NCBI GenBank assembly: GCA_031256015.1
Contig: JAIRRK010000033.1
Coordinates: 1-22,681, forward strand
Direction of reading: 5' to 3'
Source of the DNA: Dysgonamonadaceae bacterium
Lineage (GTDB): Bacteria; Bacteroidota; Bacteroidia; Bacteroidales; Azobacteroidaceae
Length of the DNA: 22,681 nucleotides
Shown: positions 16,521 through 22,681 of the stretch, in pieces
How the letters are laid out: the number at the start of each line of letters is the position of its first letter
How positions within the stretch are numbered: position 1 is the stretch's first letter
Translations under genes and position numbers: made by a program
The notes under the pieces: model-generated
Database searches by the model: none
Seen by the model: only the letters and a program-made list of their open reading frames with translations
Told to the model about the DNA's origin: nothing

Positions 16521-17432
16521 TTATTCGATTTCCAATACGCTGCAAATAATAGCTTGTCGGGCATAAATTCCGTTTCTCGCTTGCTCGAAATAATAAGCTT
16601 TCGGATTATCATCCACGTCATAAGCTATTTCATTCACTCGAGGAAGCGGATGCAATATACGAAGATTTTCTTTGCAGGTATCTAACATTTTATTGTTCAA
16701 AACGTAAATATTTTTGACTTTCTCGTATTCCATCAAATCGGTGAATCGTTCTCTCTGAACACGAGTCATATACAGAATATCGGATTGGTTGATTACTTTT
16801 TCCGAAAAATCACAATATTCGTAATAGGGAATGTTGTGAGATTCCATAAACTGCTTGTAAATATCCGGGATTCGGAGTTCTTCCGGAGCAACCAAGTGAA
16901 AAGTAGGATTGAAATGCGACATTCCCGAAATTAGAGAATGTACGGTTCTTCCATATTTCAAATCTCCAACCAGCGTAATTTGAAGATTTTCCAAACTTCC
17001 CTGCGTTTTATAAATGGAATACATATCCAATAATGTTTGAGAAGGATGTTGATTGGCACCGTCTCCGGCGTTGATTATCGGAATGGTTGAAACCTCCGCG
17101 GCATATCGCGCTGCTCCTTCCAAGTGATGCCGCATGATAATTAAATCGGCATAATTACTAACCATTTTGATAGTATCTTTCAGGATTTCTCCCTTTGACG
17201 AACTAGTGGTTGCTGCATCGGTAAAACCGATAATTCGACCGCCTAAGCGATTGACTGCGGTTTCAAAACTTAATCGTGTGCGGGTGGACGGTTCAAAGAA
17301 AAGTGTAGCGCATACTTTTCCCTCCAGTAGTTTTTGATTTGGATTTTGTTCAAAATATTCTGCTTTTCCGATTAATCGAATAATATCGTCTTTTGAACAA
17401 TCGGCGATGGATACAAAACTTTCCTTCTTCAT
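16521..17432 (-). CDS. pyrB: Aspartate carbamoyltransferase catalytic subunit
   Basis: A 303-residue enzyme condensing carbamoyl phosphate and aspartate, the first committed step of pyrimidine synthesis. It has the carbamoyl-phosphate loop [15 protein letters not shown] (STRTR at 49-53), HPSQTLLD in the middle and, in the aspartate domain, TRVQRERF and [14 protein letters not shown]. Length is normal. pyrI follows after 11 bp, so the product should be the E. coli-like class with a regulatory subunit. It is the first gene of the minus-strand operon and starts 24 bp downstream of a good -7 box. I saw no attenuator hairpin or pyrimidine leader peptide in the short leader. Confidence 0.98.
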   Translation of the reverse strand: MKKESFVSIADCSKDDIIRLIGKAEYFEQNPNQKLLEGKVCATLFFEPSTRTRLSFETAVNRLGGRIIGFTDAATTSSSKGEILKDTIKMVSNYADLIIMRHHLEGAARYAAEVSTIPIINAGDGANQHPSQTLLDMYSIYKTQGSLENLQITLVGDLKYGRTVHSLISGMSHFNPTFHLVAPEELRIPDIYKQFMESHNIPYYEYCDFSEKVINQSDILYMTRVQRERFTDLMEYEKVKNIYVLNNKMLDTCKENLRILHPLPRVNEIAYDVDDNPKAYYFEQARNGIYARQAIICSVLEIE

Positions 17433-17455
17433 TATTATATTGTAAGTTTTAATTG

Positions 17456-17486
17456 CAAAAATAAAGAAAAATGTTTAGGAATCAAT
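17456..17486 (-). promoter_or_regulatory. Promoter for the pyrB operon
   Basis: On the minus strand ATTG (17486-17483), 19 nt, then TATTTTTG (17463-17456) fits TTTG-N19-21-TAnnTTTG with one mismatch in the -33 box. The -7 box ends 23 bp before ATG 17432, the same distance seen at the other start sites in this window. Confidence 0.6.
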
Positions 17487-17558
17487 TTTATTGGAAGTAT
17501 AAATTCATCTCGATTGGAGTTTCTGTTTTTATTCACGAAAAGAATGAAAAAAAGATAG

Positions 17559-17566
17559 TATATTTG
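17559..17566 (+). promoter_or_regulatory. Putative -7 box for the DUF3298-like gene
   Basis: TATATTTG matches TAnnTTTG and ends 28 bp before ATG 17595. No TTTG is found 19-21 nt upstream. Together with the pyrB promoter it makes 17433-17594 a divergent promoter region. Confidence 0.5.
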
Positions 17567-17594
17567 CCGAATCTCAACCATAGTCAGAACAGAT

Positions 17595-19229
17595 ATGAAG
17601 AAAATCATTATACTTTTTCCGGTCTTGCTGTTTGTTTTCAGCGCAAAATCCCAACTATCCATTTATCGGGATAATTCCGTTGATTATAAAGGAATAGAGG
17701 AAATCAGGAATTATCATCTTTACAATAAAAAGGAAAATCCTTCGTGCCATTTGCAGGTTCATTTTTTTTATCCGGTTTCGATAGATGACAAGAAGCTTCA
17801 AACATCTTTGCAGACTTATTTTATCGATTGTTTTTTCGGGAAAGAGTATTCGCATTTATCCGTCGATAAGGCGGCCGGTTCGTATGCAAATTCCTATGTT
17901 GAAAATTACAAAAACGACTTTGAACAATCGGGCCTTTATAAGCAGGAAGAAGAAAAGGCGAATAATCAGGGGGATGATATTTCGGAATATGAGTCGTTTT
18001 ACATCCGGGAGAAAACAATGCGGAACACCATCCTGTTTAACCGCGGAGATGTAATCAGTCACGTCGTAAACAGTTATGAATATACGGGAGGAGCTCATGG
18101 TGCAAATTCCACTCAAGGATATGTTTACGACATCAATAGCGAGGGAAAAATCTCGTATGACGATGTGTTTTACGAAGACACGGAAGAGGCACTTTCGGAA
18201 TTGCTGTTGAAAAATTTGATGCTGAACAACCGATATCCCGATGAAGAAGCCATGATTAGTGCCGGATTTACTTCGGCTCATGTTCCTCCGTCCGATAATT
18301 TTGTTGCCGACGATAAGGGAATGACGTTTATCTACAATCCCTATTCTTTGGGTGCTTATGTATTGGGAACGATGGAAGTTTTTGTTCCGTATTCCGAGCT
18401 GTTTATTTACATGAAACCCGAATGTACGCTGTTCCGTTGGGCCAAAAAATACTTTTCCGGTAATCGATTAAAATACAATACCTCGTTGTTAAACAAAGAA
18501 TTTTTCATGTACGACCCCAATCGTTTTCCGGGATTTACTGCCGAGATTCAGTTTACTTATCCGAATGCTTATTTCGATAAAGCGGTTTTGAGCGATTTAC
18601 AGAAATTGTTTGTCAAAAATGCTTTCGGAGAAAAATATACCTCCTACCCCATTGCCAACACCGTGGATACTTTCTATTCCGAAATGCAAAAAGAATACGA
18701 AGATTTTATGCTTTCGGAAAAAGTTCAACATTTCATCAAGAAAGAAACGGAAAACAGTGCGGATACGGCTTCTCTTTCATTGGGAAAAGATTACGTGCAA
18801 AAAAATGTTTTTCATTTCAATCAAAACGATTTGATAAGTTATGAAATAGAACGTTCCGATTATACGGACGAAACTCACGGAACGGAATCAACGGCCGGAT
18901 TTGTCGTTCATGTTCCGACTGCAAAAAATCTCGCTTATGACGATGTTTTTATTTCGGGAATCGAAGAAAAATTGAACTTTATTCTTCTGAGAAATTTAAT
19001 GAAACAAAAATCTTACGAATTACCTTCGGACCTGATTTCCGAAGGATACGACCCGAAAAAAATACTTCCGAACAATAATTTTTATTTCGATACGGAAGGA
19101 ATCGTTTTTATCTATAATCCTCACGAAATAGGACCTTATTCTTTGGGAACAAGCAAAGTGAAAATTCCTTACAGGGAAATAACGTCTTATCTGCAACCGG
19201 ATATATTGTCGCTATTAAGAAAAGAATAA
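17595..19229 (+). CDS. Secreted protein with two tandem DUF3298/DUF4163-like halves
   Basis: A 544-residue exported protein of unknown function. Residues 1-19 are a signal peptide (MKKIIILFPVLLFVFSAKS) with no lipobox cysteine. The mature part is two homologous halves, about 48-275 and 312-535. Matching segments include SYEYTGGAHGANST (near 163) with SDYTDETHGTEST (near 422), YDDVFYEDTEEALSELLLKNLM with YDDVFISGIEEKLNFILLRNLM, and FIYNPYSLGAYVLGTMEVFVPYSEL with FIYNPHEIGPYSLGTSKVKIPYREI. These segments resemble the DUF4163 plus DUF3298 module found in RsiV/PdaC-type proteins, which are normally about half this length. The first half keeps the GGAHG motif. The second has DETHG, so it may have lost activity or binding. 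It is followed after 62 bp by the alcohol dehydrogenase gene. Confidence 0.85.
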   Translation: MKKIIILFPVLLFVFSAKSQLSIYRDNSVDYKGIEEIRNYHLYNKKENPSCHLQVHFFYPVSIDDKKLQTSLQTYFIDCFFGKEYSHLSVDKAAGSYANSYVENYKNDFEQSGLYKQEEEKANNQGDDISEYESFYIREKTMRNTILFNRGDVISHVVNSYEYTGGAHGANSTQGYVYDINSEGKISYDDVFYEDTEEALSELLLKNLMLNNRYPDEEAMISAGFTSAHVPPSDNFVADDKGMTFIYNPYSLGAYVLGTMEVFVPYSELFIYMKPECTLFRWAKKYFSGNRLKYNTSLLNKEFFMYDPNRFPGFTAEIQFTYPNAYFDKAVLSDLQKLFVKNAFGEKYTSYPIANTVDTFYSEMQKEYEDFMLSEKVQHFIKKETENSADTASLSLGKDYVQKNVFHFNQNDLISYEIERSDYTDETHGTESTAGFVVHVPTAKNLAYDDVFISGIEEKLNFILLRNLMKQKSYELPSDLISEGYDPKKILPNNNFYFDTEGIVFIYNPHEIGPYSLGTSKVKIPYREITSYLQPDILSLLRKE

Positions 19230-19233
19230 CTTC

Positions 19234-19270
19234 ATTCCCGATTCCGATTTTCGGATATAATTCGGGGAAT
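19234..19270 (+). other. Nested hairpin between DUF3298-like gene and alcohol dehydrogenase gene
   Basis: ATTCCC (19234-19239) pairs with GGGAAT (19265-19270), and inside it TCCGA (19243-19247) pairs with TCGGA (19251-19255) around TTT. No T-tract follows. It could be a weak pause site or an mRNA-stabilising fold rather than a terminator, and no promoter for the next gene is apparent. Confidence 0.4.
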
Positions 19271-19291
19271 CAATCATAAAATCACAGCAAC

Positions 19292-20464
19292 ATGAATAAT
19301 TTCACTTATTGGAGTCCGACCGAATTTGTCTTCGGAAGAAATACAATCTCCAAAACAGCTCATTTATTGAAGAAATACAACGGAACCAACGTGCTGATTC
19401 ATTACGGTGAACAATTTGCCGTTAAAAGCGGATTGTTGAACGATATAGAAACCTTGCTTCAACATCATTTCATCCATTACGTCAAACTGGGAGGAGTTCA
19501 ACCGAATCCGATGGATACGTTGGTTTACGAAGGAATCGAATTGTGCCGGAAAGAGAATGTGAATTTTATTCTGGCCGTGGGCGGAGGAAGTGTGATTGAC
19601 TCGGCCAAAGCAATAGCTTCCGGCGTTTATTATGCATCCGACTTCCGGAATTTCTTTGAAGGAAACGTAACCATCAATCGGGCTTTACCGGTCGGAACCA
19701 TATTAACCATCCCGGCGGCGGGAAGCGAAGGTTCCGACCGGATGGTCATCACACAAAAAGACGGTTTGCTGAAAAGAGGTACTAAAAGTCCTTTTCTTCG
19801 GCCGGTTTTTTCCATCCTCGACCCCGTCTTGTCTTTCAGTTTGCCGGCGTACCAAACGGCTTCCGGAATCGCCGATATGATGGGGCATATCATGGAGCGA
19901 TATTTTTCCCGGACACAAGGAGTTGAAGTATCCGACCGAATGTGTGAAGGCCTTTTGAAAGCTATCATCAAAGAATCTCCGACGGTATTGAACGAACCCG
20001 AAAACTACGATGCCAGAGCCAATATCATGTGGGCGGGAATGTTGGCTCATAACGATATTTGCGGAGTCGGCCGAGAGGAAGATTGGGCCACTCATAAACT
20101 GGAACACGAATTGAGCGCGCTGTATGGCGTGACACACGGTGCAGGCTTGGCCGTGATGTTCCCCGCCTGGATGAAATATGTCTATACATCCGGAATAGAT
20201 AAGTTCGTTCAGTTTGCCGTGCGCGTTTGGGATATAAAAGAAACGGACAACAAAAACGAAACGGCCTTGAAAGGTATCGAATCGTTGAAAAACTTTTTTT
20301 CGATGCTCGGCTTGCCGGTCAGTTTGGCGGAATTGAACATTCCCAATCCGGATATAAACACTTTAATCGAAAAACTTGCGATGAATACCGGCGGTCGAAC
20401 AGGGGCTTTCCGACAGTTGGATATGGAAGATGCCGAAGCAATCTATCGGATTGCCGCCAAATAA
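19292..20464 (+). CDS. Iron-containing alcohol dehydrogenase (YqhD/BdhA-like)
   Basis: A 390-residue group III alcohol dehydrogenase, probably NADPH-dependent and reducing aldehydes to alcohols. The nucleotide motif GGGSVIDSAKAIA lies at about 97-109 and AAGSEGS at 142-148. The metal ligands expected from YqhD (Asp, His, His, His) are present at D195, H199, H268 and H282 within GIADMMGHIMERYF and THKLEHELSALYGVTHGAGLAV. The spacing matches the butanol/aldehyde reductase subgroup better than the lactaldehyde or glycerol dehydrogenase subgroups. Substrate cannot be read from sequence; aldehyde detoxification or fermentative redox balance are family-level options. It follows the DUF3298-like gene in the same direction, with no evident own promoter. 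Confidence 0.93.
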   Translation: MNNFTYWSPTEFVFGRNTISKTAHLLKKYNGTNVLIHYGEQFAVKSGLLNDIETLLQHHFIHYVKLGGVQPNPMDTLVYEGIELCRKENVNFILAVGGGSVIDSAKAIASGVYYASDFRNFFEGNVTINRALPVGTILTIPAAGSEGSDRMVITQKDGLLKRGTKSPFLRPVFSILDPVLSFSLPAYQTASGIADMMGHIMERYFSRTQGVEVSDRMCEGLLKAIIKESPTVLNEPENYDARANIMWAGMLAHNDICGVGREEDWATHKLEHELSALYGVTHGAGLAVMFPAWMKYVYTSGIDKFVQFAVRVWDIKETDNKNETALKGIESLKNFFSMLGLPVSLAELNIPNPDINTLIEKLAMNTGGRTGAFRQLDMEDAEAIYRIAAK

Positions 20465-20522
20465 TATCGCCCGATTACAAATAAAAATAAGCGATAAATA
20501 AAATTATTCTATCCGAATATGT

Positions 20523-20530
20523 TACTTTTG
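20523..20530 (+). promoter_or_regulatory. Putative -7 box for the PurF-like gene
   Basis: TACTTTTG fits TAnnTTTG and ends 22 bp before ATG 20553. The region 19-21 nt upstream is A-rich without TTTG, so only half the consensus is present. Confidence 0.5.
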
Positions 20531-20552
20531 TGTTCTTTCAACGATTAATCCT

Positions 20553-22418
20553 ATGGAGCAACTGAAACATGAGTGCGGAATCGCACTCGTCCGTCTATTA
20601 AAGCCGATTGAATACTACGTCGATAAATACGGCACTTGGCAATACGGCCTGAATAAACTCTATCTTTTAATGGAAAAACAACACAACCGCGGACAGGAAG
20701 CGGCCGGAGTCGGATGTGTCAGTGTGAACGCAAAACCCGGAACGGAATATATTTTCCGGGAAAGAGCATTGGGTAGCGGAGCTATTCAGGAAGTTTTTCA
20801 ACATATTTACGATGCCGTGAACAAAAATCACGGAACGTCGGACATAACCAATCTTCCGTTTTGCGGAGAAGTTTACATGGGGCATTTGCGCTACAGCACA
20901 ACCGGACGTTCGGGTTTGTCGTATGTGCACCCTTTTTTGAGAAGAAATAACTGGCGTTCGAGAAGCCTGATGTTATGCGGAAACTTTAACATGACGAATG
21001 TTGACGAAATCTTCCGGCAATTAATCGAACAGGGGCAGCATCCGCGTTTGTATTCCGACACGCTGATGATTCTCGAAATGATGGGAAATTATTTGGACAG
21101 AGAAGTGCAGCATCTCTACGAATTATATAAACCCAAGGTTCAATCCGGAGAAAAGTTGAACCGAAAGATTGCCGATAACCTCGATTTGGCTCATGTTGTG
21201 CGGCGGTCGGCTCAATTATGGGATGGCGGTTATGTTATTTGCGGAGTAACAGGAAATACCGATATGTTTGCTTTCCGCGACCCGAACGGAATCCGTCCCG
21301 CTTTTTATTATTACGATGATGAAATCGTTGTCGTGGCTTCGGAAAGGCCCGTTATTCAAACCGTGATGAATGTAAAGGTTCACGACGTACAGGAATTGAA
21401 TCCCGGTATGGCTTTGATTGTGAAACAAAACGGATCCGTTCACTCGGAGCAAATACTGGAACCGCGTAACATAACGCCTTGCTCGTTCGAACGAATCTAT
21501 TTCTCCCGAGGCTCCGACAAAGACATCTATCAGGAAAGAAAAATGTTGGGAAAACTGCTCCTTGAACCGATTCTCAAAGCAATCGACAACGATTTGGAAA
21601 ACACCGTTTTCTCTTTTATTCCGAACACCGCCGAAGTCGCCTTTTTCGGAATGATGGAGGGGTTTGAAAATCACCTGGACGAACAAAAAAAACAATTCAT
21701 AATCAAACATACTCACGAATTAACGAAAGACGATTTGGAACGGATTTTGTCGATGAGAATTCGGCAGGAGAAAGTTGCACTGAAAGATATTAAACTGCGG
21801 ACTTTCATCGCCGAAGGAGACAGTCGCAACGAATTGGCCGCTCACGTTTACGATATTACTTACGATTCCATTCGCCGGGGAAAGGACAACCTGGTTGTAA
21901 TAGACGACAGCATCGTTCGCGGAACAACGCTCAAACAGAGTATCATTAAAATCTTGGATCGACTGGAACCGAAGAAAATCATTATTGTCTCTTCCTCTCC
22001 TCAAGTCCGTTATCCGGATTGTTACGGAATCGACATGAGCCGGATGGATGAATTTATCGCTTTTCGGGCAGCCATTGCCCTCTTAAAGGAGAGAGGATTG
22101 CAATCGATTATCGACGAAACCTACAAAAAGTGTAAAGCGCAAATCAATCTGCCCAAAGAAAACGTCGTAAACTTTGTAAAAGACATTTACCGACCATTCT
22201 CCGCAGAAGAAATTTCAAGTAAAATAACGGAATTATTAATCCCAAAAGACACGAAAGCCGAAGTGGAAATAGTGTATCAATCCCTTGAGGGATTGCACCG
22301 GGCATGCCCGAATCACAACGGCGACTGGTATTTTTCGGGAAATTATCCCACTCCCGGAGGAAACAAAGTAGTTATCCGTTCTTTTATTAACTATTACGAA
22401 GAAACAGGTACTCGGTGA
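20553..22418 (+). CDS. Long PurF-like amidophosphoribosyltransferase (class II amidotransferase)
   Basis: A 621-residue protein related to PurF, which makes phosphoribosylamine from PRPP and glutamine, the first step of purine synthesis. The N-terminal nucleophile glutaminase domain starts with MEQLKHEC, so C8 would become the catalytic N-terminus after removal of seven residues; KQHNRGQEAAG, MGHLRYST, CGNFNMTN and FRDPNGIRPAF are also present. The PRPP-binding loop VVIDDSIVRGTT is at about 448-459 (D451, D452) and SSSPQVRYPDCYGIDM follows. It is over 100 residues longer than standard PurF (about 470-505), with an insertion between the two domains (about 330-415) and a C-terminal extension containing CPNHNGDWYFSGNYPTPGG. 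A long form like this is, from memory, common in Bacteroidota beside a standard PurF. Whether it makes phosphoribosylamine is unproven. Confidence 0.88.
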   Translation: MEQLKHECGIALVRLLKPIEYYVDKYGTWQYGLNKLYLLMEKQHNRGQEAAGVGCVSVNAKPGTEYIFRERALGSGAIQEVFQHIYDAVNKNHGTSDITNLPFCGEVYMGHLRYSTTGRSGLSYVHPFLRRNNWRSRSLMLCGNFNMTNVDEIFRQLIEQGQHPRLYSDTLMILEMMGNYLDREVQHLYELYKPKVQSGEKLNRKIADNLDLAHVVRRSAQLWDGGYVICGVTGNTDMFAFRDPNGIRPAFYYYDDEIVVVASERPVIQTVMNVKVHDVQELNPGMALIVKQNGSVHSEQILEPRNITPCSFERIYFSRGSDKDIYQERKMLGKLLLEPILKAIDNDLENTVFSFIPNTAEVAFFGMMEGFENHLDEQKKQFIIKHTHELTKDDLERILSMRIRQEKVALKDIKLRTFIAEGDSRNELAAHVYDITYDSIRRGKDNLVVIDDSIVRGTTLKQSIIKILDRLEPKKIIIVSSSPQVRYPDCYGIDMSRMDEFIAFRAAIALLKERGLQSIIDETYKKCKAQINLPKENVVNFVKDIYRPFSAEEISSKITELLIPKDTKAEVEIVYQSLEGLHRACPNHNGDWYFSGNYPTPGGNKVVIRSFINYYEETGTR

Positions 22419-22453
22419 TTCAAGCTTCATTCTTTAAAAAAGAGGAATACACT

Positions 22454-22483
22454 AAAAAAGAGATGCAGTTGCCCGCATCTCTT
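22454..22483 (-). terminator. Intrinsic terminator for the FISUMP gene at the right edge
   Basis: AAGAGATGC (22458-22466) pairs perfectly with GCATCTCTT (22475-22483) around an 8-nt loop. Read on the minus strand the stem runs into six T residues (22459-22454), the classic form. On the plus strand it lacks a T-tract, so it serves the minus-strand gene; any stop for the PurF-like transcript here would be weak. Confidence 0.75.
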
Positions 22484-22539
22484 AGTTCTTAGTTCTTAAC
22501 TCTTAGTTCTTAGTTCTTAGTTCTTAGTTCTTAGTTCTT
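22484..22539. repeat. Tandem heptanucleotide array 3 (8 units)
   Basis: Eight 7-bp units: AGTTCTT twice, AACTCTT once, then AGTTCTT five times. They are the same two units as arrays 1 and 2. The array lies 3 bp after the stop codon of the minus-strand FISUMP gene and directly before its terminator, so it should be transcribed as that gene's 3' untranslated region. Unlike arrays 1 and 2, the TTAATTTACGGCC-type flank is absent here. Confidence 0.95.
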
Positions 22540-22542
22540 AAC

Positions 22543-22681
22543 TCACTCCGCGATGCACCTGACACTCATGCCGATTGCACGGAAGCTGCCGCTGCCCACG
22601 GACATGTTCGTACTGCTGAAGTACATGACGCACGAGGTGGAATTACTCGCTACACTACTCCAATAGCGGCCGTAGCTACCC
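22543..22681 (-). CDS. FISUMP-domain protein, C-terminal end (runs off the window)
   Basis: Only the last 45 codons and the TGA stop (22545-22543) are inside the window. The peptide begins GSYGRYWSSVASNSTSCVMY and ends AIGMSVRCIAE. The WSS...GxSVRC pattern is the C-terminal signature of the FISUMP (Fibrobacter succinogenes major paralogous) domain; compare GSVRCVRF in the protein at 587-3421. Such proteins are usually exported and surface-linked, with unknown role. The visible part is about 57% G+C (79 of 139 bases), with many GGC, AGC and GTC codons, clearly richer than the neighbouring genes, suggesting a different history or selection. Start, signal peptide and full length lie outside the window. 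Confidence 0.85.
   Translation of the reverse strand, partial: GSYGRYWSSVASNSTSCVMYFSSTNMSVGSGSFRAIGMSVRCIAE

Noticed and set aside
20465..20496. TATCGC...GCGATA inverted repeat after the alcohol dehydrogenase gene as a terminator
   Set aside because: The stem is only 6 bp with a 20-nt loop and no T-tract.
22458..22483. Hairpin as the terminator of the PurF-like gene on the plus strand
   Set aside because: The T-tract is on the minus-strand side, so it fits the FISUMP gene; on the plus strand the stem is followed by CTTAGTTCTT-type sequence.

Overview
The window looks like a piece of a chromosome from a member of the Bacteroidota, probably order Bacteroidales. The evidence is a secreted protein with a type IX (Por) secretion C-terminal domain, FISUMP domains, a one-protein hybrid two-component regulator of the Bacteroides type, an SDR-type threonine dehydrogenase, a 621-residue PurF-like protein, no obvious Shine-Dalgarno sequences, and several matches to the Bacteroidetes promoter (TTTG, 19-21 nt, TAnnTTTG). 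The family or genus cannot be fixed from sequence reading alone. I saw no rRNA, tRNA, CRISPR array or transposase.

Layout. Positions 1-586 hold no convincing gene. They contain a composite intergenic repeat: a perfect 12-bp hairpin, a long nested imperfect hairpin, a tandem 7-bp array and a tandem 23-bp repeat. Next come a large secreted protein (FISUMP, M60-like metallopeptidase, F5/8C, T9SS signal; 587-3421), an intrinsic terminator, and a 1344-residue hybrid sensor/regulator (3547-7581). A second heptad array (7643-7712) precedes kbl, tdh and mutL on the plus strand (7786-11814). mutL converges, 2 bp apart, on a minus-strand cluster. That cluster reads, in transcription order, pyrB, pyrI, a flavin reductase, an outer-membrane barrel and glyA, then a terminator, then divIC/ftsB-like, a small membrane protein and a TrmH-family methyltransferase. 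Several of these genes overlap by 1-4 bp. From the divergent region 17433-17594 the plus strand carries a secreted protein with two DUF3298-like halves, an iron-type alcohol dehydrogenase and a PurF-like amidotransferase/phosphoribosyltransferase. The right edge holds the 3' end of a minus-strand FISUMP gene. A third heptad array lies between its stop codon and its terminator.

How the genes relate. tdh and kbl together convert threonine to glycine plus acetyl-CoA, and glyA interconverts glycine and serine, so this one-carbon/glycine node is spread over two convergent clusters. pyrB and pyrI encode the two subunits of aspartate transcarbamoylase. The M60-like protein and the adjacent hybrid regulator form a plausible glycoprotein-sensing and degrading pair. 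That link is inferred from adjacency only.

The least explained signal is the repeat family. Three heptad arrays are built from the same two units, AACTCTT and AGTTCTT, in different orders. Two of them share a conserved flank, which in one copy supplies the -33 box of the kbl promoter. The third array is transcribed as the 3' UTR of a FISUMP gene. This is the best candidate here for something undescribed, although no function can be shown from this window.
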